From: Lithospermum erythrorhizon
Lineage: Eukaryota; Streptophyta; Magnoliopsida; Boraginales; Boraginaceae
DNA length: 64,000 nt
Direction: 5' to 3'
Assembly: GCA_019722365.1 (NCBI GenBank)
Contig: JADFUC010002087.1
Location: 39,479-103,478, forward strand
Below are positions 11,230-23,080 of the stretch, in pieces; the first letter of the stretch is position 1; the number at the start of each line of letters is the position of its first letter. Under the pieces are notes generated by a model. The model did not search any database. It saw only the letters and a list, made by a program, of their open reading frames with translations, and was not told the origin of the DNA. Both the position numbers and the translations under genes were made by a program.

Positions 11230-11710
11230 TGAACATGGCCGTCGTCGATCACAGTTATATGAATCCTCATGCTTTTGTTAATTCAAATCCACTTATTCAT
11301 AATAATATATCACACCAGTCTACACAAAAACCCAGAATATTGGATCTCTCAACTGCACAATCGGTCTGATTACAAGCTCATCTTGATAACTCAAATATTA
11401 TGTCGGATAATCGTTTGAATGATAAATGTTTTACTAGTTTTTGAATAATAGATTACGGTGCTTCAAGGCATGCGAGGGAGATCTTAGTTAATTATTTGAA
11501 GTTCTATGACATTGAGGGGGAATGATATATGTTCATACTTGTAATTTAATTTATGTGACCCAATTATCTGATTAATTGAATTATGTTGTTCAATTTACTA
11601 AGAATTCATGCATTATACGAGATCACTCTTTGAGGATTCAGATTGGGGTAGGTGAAGGTCGGGATGGACTTTACTACTTTTGTAATATTCCCGAGGTTGT
11701 GAGGTTATAC
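11230..11710 (+). pseudogene. Copia protease and integrase-start remnant
   Basis: Around 11440-11475 the frame reads WIIDYGASRHA after repairing a stop, matching the copia protease active-site region (WIIDSGAS-H); the catalytic D-S/T-G is changed to D-Y-G. Downstream, words resembling LYVTQLS, VVQFTKN and RDGLYYF follow in the order expected between protease and the integrase zinc finger. The scrap stops at about 11710, where an LTR begins. Frameshifts and stops make it non-functional. Confidence 0.6.
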
Positions 11711-11715
11711 GATTT

Positions 11716-12384
11716 GTGTTCGAAGTGAAGCTAAATTTGGCTGCAAACAGACGGACTTCGGGGGGTAGATCGGGACTTGGGAAGTCGACCCCAGTCGACC
11801 TCGAGGAAAAAATTCTCCGATTGGGGACTTGAGGAGGGGAGATCGGGACTTCGGTATCGATCCTCTCATCTTCGTTCACGATCTTGATTTGAGGCTACAA
11901 GGCTTTAGGCCCATTTTCTATTAAGCTTTGGGTTTAGGCACCGAGTATGCTTTGTAAGCACATAAATAGGGGTCTCTTGGCTGATTATTTTCATGTACTC
12001 AAATATTAGAATCATATAGAAATAGTCTTGAGAGATTTGTGAGGCTTGCAATTAGAGTTTTCAATCTATAGGAAAACATCTAATTGAGAGATCATAGAAT
12101 AGAACTCTTGAGTCATGTAATCAATTCTTCCTGAAGTTATTAGTGGATACGCAACGAAATTTGGATTCGCTCTCGCTGTTGAGGATGAGCAGTAAATCTT
12201 GTGCCGTTTATTGCTTTCTCTTCTGTTTGTCGTATACGAGATTAATGTAGAATTATTTACGGAAGGGGATTATCGTGCAATGCGGAATGCGGTTATTAGA
12301 TTAATTTAGGATGCCGAATTAGTCTAATGCTTGATTAGTATTAATATGATGTAGTATTAGTAACTTGATTGTAGTATTCTAACA
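11716..12384 (+). repeat. Copia LTR (5' LTR of the gag-bearing copy)
   Basis: The LTR ends TATTCTAACA directly before a primer-binding site and gag, which makes it a 5' LTR. Its body matches the inverted solo LTR at 8903-9598. TATA-like CATAAATAGGGG lies at 11961. The left boundary is approximate; the first shared words are GTGAAGCTAAATTTGGC. Confidence 0.6.
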
Positions 12385-12400
12385 ATTGGTATCGAGGCGG
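12385..12400 (+). other. Primer-binding site (initiator-Met tRNA type)
   Basis: ATTGGTATCGAGGC follows the LTR end immediately and differs by one or two positions from the canonical copia/chromovirus site TGGTATCAGAGC, which pairs with the 3' end of initiator methionine tRNA. Confidence 0.6.
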
Positions 12401-12535
12401 GTTGTGATAATAAAGGTGAATTGAGGAGGCATTATGTGTTTGGAGATGAAAAAGTTGGGATAGTCTGAGTATGGTATTTGTTTGATGGAACTAATTTTTC
12501 GCTATGGAAGATGCAAATTGAAGATTATACGTACA
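12401..12535 (+). pseudogene. Copia gag, 5' piece (split by the Athila element)
   Basis: The frame reads FDGTNFSLWKMQIEDY, a hallmark of plant copia gag. It stops at 12535 and continues at 23081 with YTKDLAEPLSEKP-like residues. The copy was therefore coding-like when the Athila element inserted. Confidence 0.75.
12531..12535. other. Target-site duplication of the Athila insertion (left copy)
   Basis: GTACA here is repeated at 23081-23085, immediately outside the right LTR. The copia gag reads through when the two flanks are compared, which confirms the junction. Confidence 0.7.
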
Positions 12536-13671
12536 CGATAGAACAAATTATATTCTCATGAGAACACGCAGTAGATGTAGTAGTATAGTGCTTTCAATAA
12601 GTCGAATCCGAAAGAACAAGATTACTTAAATTAATTGTAATTCTTTGAGAGAAAAAATGTAGGTTAGTTGGTTATTGCAAATAATAACTCTTAAACTAGC
12701 AATGGAAGTATAAGGGATAAACTTATAAAATTTAAAAGCTACCGAGGGGTATTGATTTCGCTTCTTGAGCATTCTCTACTAAACAATGGAATTATCTAAC
12801 ACTAGAATTAAGATTTCGCGTGGTTAGATATCTTAGTATGGTACTGCAGGTTCTGAGTATCCTAAATTAACTAAATCCCTATTTTCGGTGGCAAATTAAT
12901 TAAATTAAGATGGAAGCACAAGGAAACCTAATGGAACCGATTAATATATTGCACACTTCCGTATAACAAAGTACTAATTAACTAATCAAAAGAGCTAATT
13001 TATGATGTTCATACGGTGCATGACTTATCTTAAATCTCAAGGATTTGCATATAAAAGAACTTACCAGATTCTAAAACTTTTGTAATCAAAATACGTTCAA
13101 TGATTAATACTAGTGCATATATAATAACTTCAAAATTCGGGTAAGAAATGCAATGTTAAAGATACATCGCTTAACTTGATAATAGTAAAATTAGCTACTA
13201 CTCATATTGAAATAAATAACAAATAATATTCTTGAATTCTTAACTTAAAAAAGCATAAATAAAGTGTAAAAATACTAACCAATTGTCTTGACAAGCGATA
13301 AATAAAAAGAATAATAGTAAGGCTATTTGGGCTGCAGTGATGCGTGAAACAAATGTGCTGCCTCTTAAAAAAGAAGAATAATTAGGTTGATTACAGTGTT
13401 TTGATATACGACGAGCACTACTTGCATCGGAGCCTCTTTTCTTCTTTATTCTTGTGAGACTTTATGCAACATCCTTTATGAAATTATACGCTTGGTCCAT
13501 TACTTATTTTAGCCGTTTATCACATCTAAATATTACATTTTTCTACAACAATCATAAAATGACCAAAATAAAGTAGTAGTCACATTTGGCAATTAATTAG
13601 CAAAATAATCAATTTGTGAGTAATAAAGTACCCAAAAACATCCCTAAAAACTGACAAATATCAACTAGTAA
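12536..13671 (-). repeat. Athila 3' LTR (left copy)
   Basis: It is colinear with the right copy at 21908-23080. Shared words include GAACAAATTATATTC, AAACTAGCAATGGAA, TAATTTATGATGTTCATA, GTGCATATATAATAACT and ACAAATATCAACTA. Copies differ by many substitutions and small indels, indicating an old insertion. Confidence 0.8.
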
Positions 13672-13921
13672 AACTCCCAGCTTGACTTCATTCTTTGTTC
13701 TCAGTAAAAACATTCAGCACATTTTGTTGCAAGTATATCCCAAAGTCAACAGATTCATGCATAACACACATTAGGGAACAATTTCAACGAGACTCGGATC
13801 AAGACTTTAAATTAAGCACAAATCTTGTCAAACTTGACTAAGGCACTTGATCTTCACACAATCCATCGAAATTCAAGCAGTCGTAGGCGGTGGATATCTG
13901 CCGATTGCGCACTCCGCTCGA

Positions 13922-13936
13922 CAAATGTATTTATAG
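13922..13936 (-). promoter_or_regulatory. TATA-like box in the Athila 3' region
   Basis: On the minus strand GCCTATAAATACATTTGTC is a strong TATA-box match lying about 250 bp before the 3' LTR in element orientation. It could drive a transcript into the 3' LTR or be chance in AT-rich DNA. Confidence 0.25.
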
Positions 13937-16269
13937 GCTAGTGTTTACCCTCAATCTCAGTACAAGACACATTCTACCATAGGCTTGGTTATACACTAAC
14001 AATTTAGTCCATACGTACATGTATTACAAGTCGGGAGGTCTTTGGCAGGGTTGTAGCAGGCATAAGTGTTAGGTAGAAAATATTTGACCTGGACTAAGCG
14101 TGAGAATTATAAATCTTAATAAATTCACCAAGTGCAAGACAATTTCAAATTCCCTTTACCTGACATAGAATTTTCATACATTTTGGCTTACTTTCTCCTC
14201 ATTATGACATACACCACTTTTTCTTTTACCGAAACTCTTAGACCACAGCTGAAACAACCACAAGGGAAAACTATCATTTGTTTCCTCTTTTTTCTTTTCT
14301 TTTTTTCTTTATATATTAGATTAGTAACATCATAATATTGATATAAACTCCCCACATAACTCTTTGTATACACCAACAAAAGAACACTTATTCAATAATG
14401 CACATGGTGAATCTAAAAGATATCACCCAATCACCAGTAGGTTCAAAAAGTTGAATAATTAATAAGATCGAGCTTTAGGCTCATTGATGGCTTAAACAAC
14501 AAAGAGGTCCAACATAAAGGCTCAACGGGGCTTACTAAGGGATTAACACAAGGTTGGCTTTATGGGAAGAGTGGGGTAATTTCCTAAATTGCCTCCATCA
14601 TTCTTATGCATGCACACATTCAAAATCAAATAAGGGTTCAAAACAAGTTCTGAAGAATTGTATCAAGTACGAGCATCACACATTGAAAGAATTCAAAGAA
14701 TTGAAAGCACAAAAACTCACAGTGTATATAGGTCATCCACTATACATGCTTGAAATCCTCTAACAACATTTGTTAATCGAAGCAAAATGACTTCGAAATA
14801 TATTCAATCAAAACCTCTAGCACTTATCGATCTACTAATGTCCTGCGTCGTCATCTGTGCATTAATAACCAAAGAATATGCAACAACTCATGGAAATAAG
14901 TTAAATAGCAAAAGACACACCCTCACACTTAAATAAAGCATTGTCCCGAATGAAACATGATAATACGAGGGGAAGGGAACAATAACCCAACACGACACAC
15001 GAACATAAAGACATTAACGATGAAAGGAAGCAATGGAAAAAGTAGTGAAAAAGATTCAAAACTAAAATAAACACAAAGGGAGGACAGGGAACAAAAAATA
15101 CAATGAAAGAAAAATGACTAAAGAAAGAATCTTGGAAGTACGAGCCAGAATTTAGGTAGTATAAGCCTCCTCGCCAACTGACTACAAATATTATCAACTT
15201 TATATAAGGCGATCTTATTGCTTATTTGGGTAAGCGACTCCTGAATGGAAACAAGTGATGCAGTTCCAAATTGATGCAGTGAGAGTCATTATCAACAATG
15301 TCCAACGTCACGGCTTTATCCATGAATGAGAGCCCAACACAATGCCACTTTCAAAATGTCAGTACTAACAAGTTACTAAACTCCTTTGTTTTCATATTAG
15401 TCGTCAAAAGAATCTTGACTCCAAGAGAAAGCGAGGAATTTAGTAATCACTTGCTATGGAAGTAGGAATACAAGCATTAGACTAAAGTTGCGAACAAATT
15501 CGGCATATGAGCAATGATTGTACACATACAAAATATGAGTTGGACGAAGTCCTTTTATAAGCTTACTCGTAGAGATAAATATCCTTAGAGCGCTTTCCAT
15601 GGTAACACAACTAGTGACAACACATTACAATGCAAAAATGAAGGAACAACCGATTTTGGGCAGTTAGTTTATGAAGCATAATGTGTGCGTCGGGCTTACC
15701 TCGAATTGTGGTGAAAATTCATCGCGTGCGCTGTATAACCGCCCCAGCGTAACATAAAGCAGGTTCAATGTCAGAATCGGTTCCCAACCTAAGTCACGAA
15801 AGGAAAATATAACAAGTCACCCTCGGTGTTGGCTAAACGTGCTCTTGAATAAATGAATTATCTAGATGTGACTAAATACGAACCACGATTTTCCCTCGAG
15901 ATGAGAGTCTTGGGAGGCACACAAATCGAGGCCGAAGGAGGAGGCCCCTTAGACTTAGGATTGGACTTACAGATAGCCTTAGATTTAGTGAAAACACGGT
16001 AACTTAGGATTGGCCTTAGTCGTTTAACTCGATAATGGTGAGCGCTCCGAAGAAACACCGCTGAGCAAAATTACAAGCTGACACACCGAATAATGGAAAA
16101 TATACTACAAATCCCACATTCAACAATTTGACACAATAATATAACAACACAATAAATAAATAAATAAAACTAATTTCTATTTTGTTTTTAATTTTGTTTT
16201 ATTATTATTTTTTTTAGTTTTATTTGTGTTAACTAAATTATATAAAGAAAAATAGAAATTAACCTAATT

Positions 16270-16520
16270 AACTCACAAATTAGGGGATGTAAGTGGTGTC
16301 CGACCTGAGATGGTCGAGAGGAACCGAAGCGTGGCGGTGGGGTAGGCTGGGTCAGGCCGGACGATCGCCAGGTATGTGGGGTGGCGTGGGAGTTCAGGTG
16401 AGGATAAGCGGCCGGAACAAGGAATTTCATAGTGTGGGCGGGCGGGGGAGTTGGGGAGCCTGCGATTGAAGGTGAGAAGATGGCGGCAATTGAGTCGTGA
16501 GTTGTCGCCATTCATGACGG
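16270..16520 (-). other. GC-rich open frame with plant leader-like context
   Basis: On the minus strand a pyrimidine-rich leader with CTAACCCTAATCACACC precedes an ATG. Two overlapping frames of about 80-92 codons follow, rich in Pro, Ser, His and Arg. The DNA is far richer in GC than the surroundings, and GTGAGT near the end of the frame could act as a donor. I recognise no family. It may be a remnant of an env-like frame, a captured host first exon, or a non-coding GC island. Confidence 0.3.
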
Positions 16521-16879
16521 TGTGATTAGGGTTAGAAAGAAAGGAAAAAAAAGAAAGGGGAGCTCTTGATGAATTACTAAATTTTGATTATTATTGTTAT
16601 TATTATTATTTTTAATAAATTAAAGGCCCGAATTAGCCTGCAGGGGCAAATTTGGCGGGAAATAGAAAATAGGTCCCAAATCGGCCCGTAGGGGGCCAAA
16701 TTTAGGCGGCAGCTCAATTGATCCCCAGGTGGCCTTAGGGGAGCTTCTTTTGGGCATAATTCCTAGACTAATAAAATAATATTAAAATGAAATTAAACCA
16801 ATAAAACTTTGATAGGTTGCCTCCCTTTGGCCTTCGTATTTAACGTCGGCAGGCAGGTTACCTCGATATGAAAACTTCT

Positions 16880-18189
16880 TAGTCGATGAAATCAATGACT
16901 CCTTCCCGAGGTATTCCCTCTAGATATTCCTTCACACGGTGTCCATTTACCTTAAATGTACTCCCTGTTGTCAGATGTCAACTTCAACAGCTCCATGGGG
17001 AAACAACAACTTTACTATGAATGGACCCGCTCCATGCTGATATTAACTTACACGGAAACAAATAGAGAGCCTTGAGTGAATAACAGAATTTCATACTGCT
17101 TCAATGTCTTTCTCACTATCAACTTATCATGGTAATATTTGCTCATCTCCTTAAAAATCCTAGCATTCTCATAAGCATCCCAGCTGGCTTCGTCGAAGCT
17201 TCATTCAGTTGGAGAGCTTTCTCACCAGGCTCCGTTGTATCCATATCAAAATTAAACTTCTCGATTCGCAATATGTCTTGTGTTCAACTCAGCACTGGGA
17301 AAGTGGCAAGCTTTACCATAAACTAGTCTGTAAGGACTAGTGCCAATGGGTGTCTTATATAGCATTCTCCCGCGAGACGCAATCGTCGTTCAACTTGAGG
17401 ACGATCCTTCCCTTGTTGGGTTCACTGTCTTCTCCAGAATATCCTTGATTTGTCTGTTGCTAGTTTCCACCTATCCTGATGTTTGTGGGTGATAAGCTAA
17501 AGCAACACGATAAGTAACATTATATTTCTTCAAAACAACGAGACAAAAGGAATTACAAAATGTTTACCCATTCTTGATTAAAACTCTAAGTCCCAGACAG
17601 CAGAAAATATTGTGTCTCTCGAAATTTGATTACCAACTTTATTATCATTAGTTCTAGTAGCCGTTGCCTCTATCCATTTAGACACAAAATCACTTGACAA
17701 CAAGAATATATTCAAAACCACAAGAATTTGGGAAAGGACCCATGAAGTCAATTCCCCATACATCAAATAACTCAACTACGAGATTATTTGTCAGGGGCAT
17801 CTCATTTCTCTTACCAAGGTTACCTGTTCTTTGGCATTTATCGCATCTTGTACAGAAAGCTATAGCATCTTTGAACAGCGATGGCCAATAGAACCCGGCT
17901 TGAAGTATCTTCAAAGCCGTTTTCTTACCTCCAAAATGACCTCCACAACTCAGTGCGTAGCGGTGATTCGAAGATGCTCTCTATTGACCTGGGAACATAT
18001 CGTAGGATAATTTGATCAAGTTAGTGTTTGAAAAGGTATTGATCCTCCCGATCGGAAGTATCTCGCCGATCGAGAATAAACTTCTTTCACCTTGAACTTA
18101 AATCCGGGTAGAATGATCGAACAAGAAAATTCACAATATCGACAAACGGCACAAATGCTCCATCGCAACATAAAGTTGTTCATGTGGTA
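16880..18189 (-). pseudogene. Athila integrase remnant
   Basis: In element orientation, 17914-17690 reads through a zinc-finger CDKCQRTGN and the catalytic-core start VWGIDFMGPFP, followed by a broken VSKWIEA. The C-terminal part (about 17330-16940) contains LVYGKACHFPVELEH, then LFP-KL, WSG and VNGHRVK-like residues. Stops and frameshifts are frequent; the catalytic D-D-E set is not intact in one frame. Confidence 0.75.
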
Positions 18190-18757
18190 AACTTTCATTT
18201 ATGGGTATCAATTTCCACAGCGTCATTAGGACTATCTAGCAAAGCAACCTCGACAAATGATGGCCACATTATTCGCACCCCTTTTTATCATGATTATAAG
18301 ATCAAACTCTTGAGAATCCATCTAATTAATCGGGATTTTGTATCTTTCTTAGTTAACAAGTATTTTAATGCAGAATGATCGGTATAACCCGATCACTTGT
18401 GAACCCAAGTACATAAGAATGGAACTTGTCTACAACAAATACAAATGCAAATTACCACAGACAGTTATCGACCTTTTGTGTCGCGGCTCTAAAACATAAT
18501 CGAAGCATTACCGCATCAACTCAAATGGAAGTGACCAATTTGGTGCAACAGAATAGAAATGATGGTCCTTCTCGCTATGAGAACAAAGGATTCGTACAAT
18601 CGACTAAACTGAATTTAACATCTTTAGTAGTAGATCAAAGGGCTTATGAGACTTTTGAAATTTTTTTGAACCTTCTATAAATAACGTGCCTAAGAAATAT
18701 CTTATCCCACTTATGAGTTACGTGATGGAAGTTTTTGATATAACATCTATCTTAGCT
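18190..18757 (-). pseudogene. Athila RNase H remnant
   Basis: Shifted frames give FELM-YAS, FAFVVDKFHSYVLG and a TDHA-LKY-like stretch (near 18390-18360), then ILLL-FDL and a DHLS tail. These occur in the order expected of the gypsy RNase H domain between RT and integrase. Confidence 0.65.
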
Positions 18758-19525
18758 TTATAAACCTCTATGCCTTTTTCGAAACAATATGTCTAATGCA
18801 GTTCCACGTTTAACCATAAAATGACACTTTTCCCAACTTAAAGTTAAATTGGTCTCAACACATCGTTTGAGAACCACATTCAGATGCTCCATGCAATTTT
18901 CAAATGACTCTCCAAACACTGAGAAGTCATCCATAAATACCTCAATAAACTTCTCAATCATATCAGAGAAAATGGATAACATGCATCTCTGAAATGTCGC
19001 AGGAGCATTACATAAACCGAAGGGCATCCTCCGGTATGCAAAGGTTCCAAAAGGACAAGTGAAGGTAGTCTTCTCTTGATCCTCTGGAGCTATAGGTATC
19101 TGAAAATACCCAGACAAACCATCTAGAAAACAATAATACGCGCTGACACACTTGGCCTCTCGGCGTTTGATCGATGAAAGTAGGGAAAAATGGTCCTTTT
19201 TAGTACTTGATATTTAATTTTGAGAAATCAATGACCATTCTACGACCTACATCAACTATCACAGTTTGGCCTTGGCTAAATTCTTATCATTTAAGACTCT
19301 GGCGATACCAAACTTCTTGGGAATGCATGCGTAGGACTAGCAATTACTATCAGAGATAGGATAAATAATACCTGCATCCAGCAGCTTAAGCACCTCAGTA
19401 CGTACTACCTCTTTCAAATTTGGATTTAGCCTCCTTTGAGTATCTCTTGCGGGCTTAGCGTTATCCTCGGCTTGATTTATGCATGCAAACAGTTGGACTA
19501 ATCCTCTTGATATCGTGAAGTCCAT
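18758..19525 (-). pseudogene. Athila reverse transcriptase remnant
   Basis: The longest intact piece, 19117-18758, reads GYFQIPIAPEDQ, FAYRRMPFGLCNAPATFQ and EVFMDDFSVFG. It includes the catalytic M-D-D (YMDD family box, here FMDD) and the PFGL-NAP motif. Upstream, 19525-19337 gives PNLKEVVRTEVLKLLDAGII, the N-terminal RT segment. The two are out of frame, with stops between, so the enzyme is broken although the core motifs survive. Confidence 0.85.
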
Positions 19526-20029
19526 ACATAGATGGACTAATCACACCTCCATAAACTCTCTTCTGTAAGCTTAGGTCATCGGTATAAATAATAACTGGAA
19601 GAGTTTCATTAGATACCCGAATAAACATATTTCGGATAGGATGGTAGGGCTTAAGCTCAAGCTTAGGTGGTCGAATCCTGAAGGAGCAATTATAGAATTA
19701 AAATTCTAAAAAGAATCGACATGGAATTTTTAAGGGAATGATACTTGAGGAGTTTTATCCGGACCTTCCTTATGCATCATTACTTCATCCTCATCAAAAT
19801 TATCAAGAGTGAGAGCTAGTTAACTTATCGCACGCCGACCATGAAGCTTTGGAAAATCTCTTGACTTAACTCCTGATACTAAAACACGTCTTTGGACAAC
19901 AAGCATGCTCAAGTTTAAACACTGAGAATTCCAACGGTTTGATCAAGTACAAACATAGTTTACTTTTATTTTTGCACAGCAATTAGAGTCTAGTGGTAGC
20001 CGTAAATGGCGCTTCCCGAAAAAGATAGA

Positions 20030-20180
20030 GAGATTCGCAGGGGACCGGGGGTGGTGTTCGTCGTAGTAGTAGGTTTTTAATTCTTTAAATCCTAGCGCAA
20101 GTACAAAGTATGGAAGAAGATTTATGCTAGCACTAAATCTAACATTGCCTTAGCTTTTGAGAATCCCGATACTAATATCA
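20030..20180 (-). pseudogene. Athila protease remnant with frameshift at the active site
   Basis: In element orientation AKAMLDL leads to the active-site Asp. A single-base frameshift then interrupts the D-L-G-A-S motif, after which ASINLLPYFVLALGFKEL continues in another frame. The match to Athila aspartic protease (DLGAS-INLMP) is clear once the shift is allowed. Confidence 0.6.
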
Positions 20181-20659
20181 ATCATCGAAACTTCGGGATC
20201 CTTAAGCTTAGGTGGCAAGTCAGTTTTAAGCACAACATTAGCCATCTCGATAAAAACCTTTCATTGGCTCATATTTCCTCTTATTAGAACTCAAGTTCTT
20301 AAGAACTTGGATAAGAGTATTTTAATCATTTAATAAAGGCAAATTAACATGAACTTTAGAAAGAATTTATTAGAGTTCAAAGAAGAACTTATCCGGTTAC
20401 TTAGAACCTCTTTGGGGAAAGGCAGCGGAGCGATATGGCTTCATCGCCTCCTCCCATTTTTATCTCATACGGATTGGCTTCCTCTTCTACTTGCTCTTTT
20501 TTTTTCCTCGGCGATTGCTTCTTTAGTATTATGACATTCTTGTCTCCGGGATCCCGTATTAAGAAGTTTTCACTTTCACCGTAATTAGATCCTTTGCTTT
20601 TTGCTTACTTAGGGTTGACTAGGAAACTTGCGGTCGGCTTTTGTTAACTCACCTAAGCG

Positions 20660-21700
20660 CTTGTCCCAATTCCAGCTTTCTTATTTCTGAAGCCCAGTAG
20701 TGGTTGCGTATTTGTTGGAATGCTGCGGCCGGTGAATTACATTACCGTCTTTAGGTTCCTCAGTAGGTTTGTTAAACATTTGTCCTTGAGGTTGACCTTC
20801 ATTGTTCTTCCATGCGAAGTTTGGATGATTCTTCCAACCGGGATTATATGTGTTTGAATACGGGTCATTTCTCATCCTTGGATTATATCCATTCATCGCG
20901 TGCTTGTTGGGAAATAGGATACCATACTACTTGGCGGAAGTAATACATGTTGGCGGTTGTGATCCTTGATTGCTCATAGACAAGCTGCTCAACTTGCCTC
21001 TCTAATGATGCTGTACCCTAGATCACATCGAAATTGCCCGGTGATCCCGTATACTCCCGTGGATTACCCTCTAACCATACAGAGAGAATTAGTAGCCAGC
21101 GATTCAAAATCTCACGAATCTCCCCGACGGTCTTTCCACCAGTGCTCCTCGGCTGCGTATCTACCATTGTATGCGATGTGTTGGGGTGAGACCGTCATAA
21201 AAATACCCCAATGTTGCAACTAAGGTGGCAAAAGATGATATAGACGGATCGATAAAGTTTGGAAGCGATCAGTACTGCCTCGTGGAAAGACTCTCCGTCT
21301 TCTTGGGTGAGAGGTGGAAATGCAGCACCACCAGCTGATGCACTCTTGGCATAAGTATAGAACCTAGCAACAAACTTCTGGGTCTCTGTTTCCGTAGCAT
21401 GAATAGGCGGGGTGGGATGGATAAGAATATGGAAGGCTGCGTCACTTGAGTGTGATCTTAGAGACTCTAGTGACTCCGTTGGGTGGAAGATTGTCCACGT
21501 TATACTGACTTTCGGAAAAGTCGGAGATCTTAAATGTGCCATCCCATGAAGTTTGGCAAGCGCTGAAAGTCGCCAAACTTTCAACTCATAATTCTTTGTT
21601 GCTTAAATCCAGCGCGTGCATGATGGCGGTGGCCACCCACAGCAAAGAGTCCTTCATCTGTCGTTCTTGAGCAATAAGTTCCATGGTTGATGAACAAGAA
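20660..21700 (-). pseudogene. Athila gag remnant
   Basis: 20896-20681 encodes DPYSNTYNPGWKNHPNFAW, a conserved Athila gag segment. 21584-21195 contains a degraded capsid segment with EDGESFHEA, equivalent to the D-ESF-EAW box of Ty3/gypsy gag. The pieces are separated by stops. Confidence 0.7.
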
Positions 21701-21886
21701 CCTTGGTGCCTTTTCTTTCCAAGTCTATCGATGTTATCGTTCAAGGGTAGTAATTCGAGGCGATTGAATGGCGACCAGGCGTAAACTTTGAGAATATCAT
21801 GACTTCAAACAAAAGATTAAGCTTACCCAAACAATGATATAAATGCCTTAAAACTAAAACAACTACTAAAATTTAAATAAATCTAT

Positions 21887-21901
21887 TTCCCGACAGCGCC
21901 A
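21887..21901 (-). other. Athila primer-binding site
   Basis: On the minus strand TGGCGCTGTCGGGAA follows the 5' LTR end by a few bases. Athila elements typically use TGGCGCCGTTGCCGGGG-like sites, so this is a decayed version. It fixes element orientation. Confidence 0.65.
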
Positions 21902-21907
21902 AAAATT

Positions 21908-23080
21908 TGATGGAACAAATTATATTCCTCATTAGAGCAATTAGTGTAGTAGTATAGTGCTCAGTAAGGGTCGAATCACCCGAAGAACAAGACTACGTGA
22001 TTAATTATAATTGGGAGGAAGATGTGAGTTGGATTGGTTGACTAAAAATAGTAATGCTTAAACTAGCAATGGAAATGCTGGGGATAACTTACCAGATTAA
22101 AAATGCAATTAAGTATTGATTTCACTAACAGCGACATTCTCTACTGAAACAATGGAATTATGTAACACTAGGATCGGATTTCTCATTAGTTCGATATACC
22201 GTATAGTACCGCAGGTCTTATCTTGAGTTCCTTGAAGTATCCCTAAATTAAATAAATCCATATTGTTTGTAGGCAAATTAATTAAATTAAAGATCTGAAG
22301 CCTGAAAACCTAATAAGAGCAAGATTCAATATGTTGCAGCTAGTATATGCGTACTAATTAACTAATCAAAAGAGCTAATTTATGATGTTCATATGGTGTG
22401 TGACTTATCATAAATCAGAGTTCGCATATAAAAGAAGCTAGCCGATTCTAAAGCAGTTGAATCAAAATCGTTCAATGATTATCTTAGTGCATATATAATA
22501 ACTCCAAAATCACAGTAAATACACTGTTAAAATACATCATAACCCCCAGTAATAGAAAAATTAGCTACTACTCATACTGAAATAAATAACAGATAATATT
22601 CTTGAAATCATAACTTAAAAAAAATATAAATAAAGAGTGAACATACTATCAATTGTCTTCAATCAAACGATAGAAATAAAAAGAGTAATATTAAGGTATT
22701 TGGAACTACGGTAGAAGCGTGAAAACAAAAATGTCTTTGCGCCGTTTCCTCACGATCGTGAAGTTGATTAATAATATTAGGTTTGAGCTCCGATCTTTTA
22801 TTATACAGCCAGAACTTTTTACATAAATCGGGCCTCCTTTTTTACAGATTCTTAGCCCAGGGAACTTTTATCTTTTATCCTTGTAAATTATATGCGACTT
22901 GGCGGCTACTTATTTTTTAGCCTTTTCTGTCTAAAATATTACATTTTTCTACAATAATCATAAAAAGACCGGAATCAAGTAATTAGTCACATTTGTCAAT
23001 TAATTAACCAAAACAATCAATTTGTGAGTAATAAAGTACCCAAAATCATCCTAAAAATTATAACAAATATCAACTAATCA
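21908..23080 (-). repeat. Athila 5' LTR (right copy)
   Basis: In element orientation it begins TGATTAGTTGATATTTGT and ends TTTGTTCCATCA (1173 bp, TG...CA). It is bordered outside by GTACA, matching the left flank, and inside by the primer-binding site. Confidence 0.8.

Larger units (their letters stand above)
13672..16879 (-). other. Athila 3' region between integrase and 3' LTR
   Basis: About 3.2 kb lie after the integrase end in element orientation. The sequence next to pol contains the GGTTGCCTCCC / TTAACGTCG block (about 16815-16850) commonly found after Athila pol. The remainder is AT-rich with short frames only; a GC-rich frame at 16270-16515 is described separately. Confidence 0.55.
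12536..23080 (-). mobile_element. Ty3/gypsy Athila-type retrotransposon, near full length, decayed
   Basis: A 10.5-kb element lies on the minus strand, nested in copia gag. In its own orientation the order is: 5' LTR (23080-21908), primer-binding site (21901-21887), gag, protease, reverse transcriptase, RNase H, integrase (to about 16880), a 3.2-kb 3' non-pol region, and the 3' LTR (13671-12536). The RT and INT motifs (for example GYFQIPIAPEDQ and VWGIDFMGPFP) are those of the Athila/Calypso lineage. All domains carry stops or frameshifts. The long segment between integrase and 3' LTR is where Athila relatives keep an env-like frame; none is recognisable here. Confidence 0.85.

Noticed and set aside
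11613..11879. 88-codon minus-strand frame
   Set aside because: It overlaps the copia integrase scrap and the adjoining LTR on the opposite strand; no family recognised.
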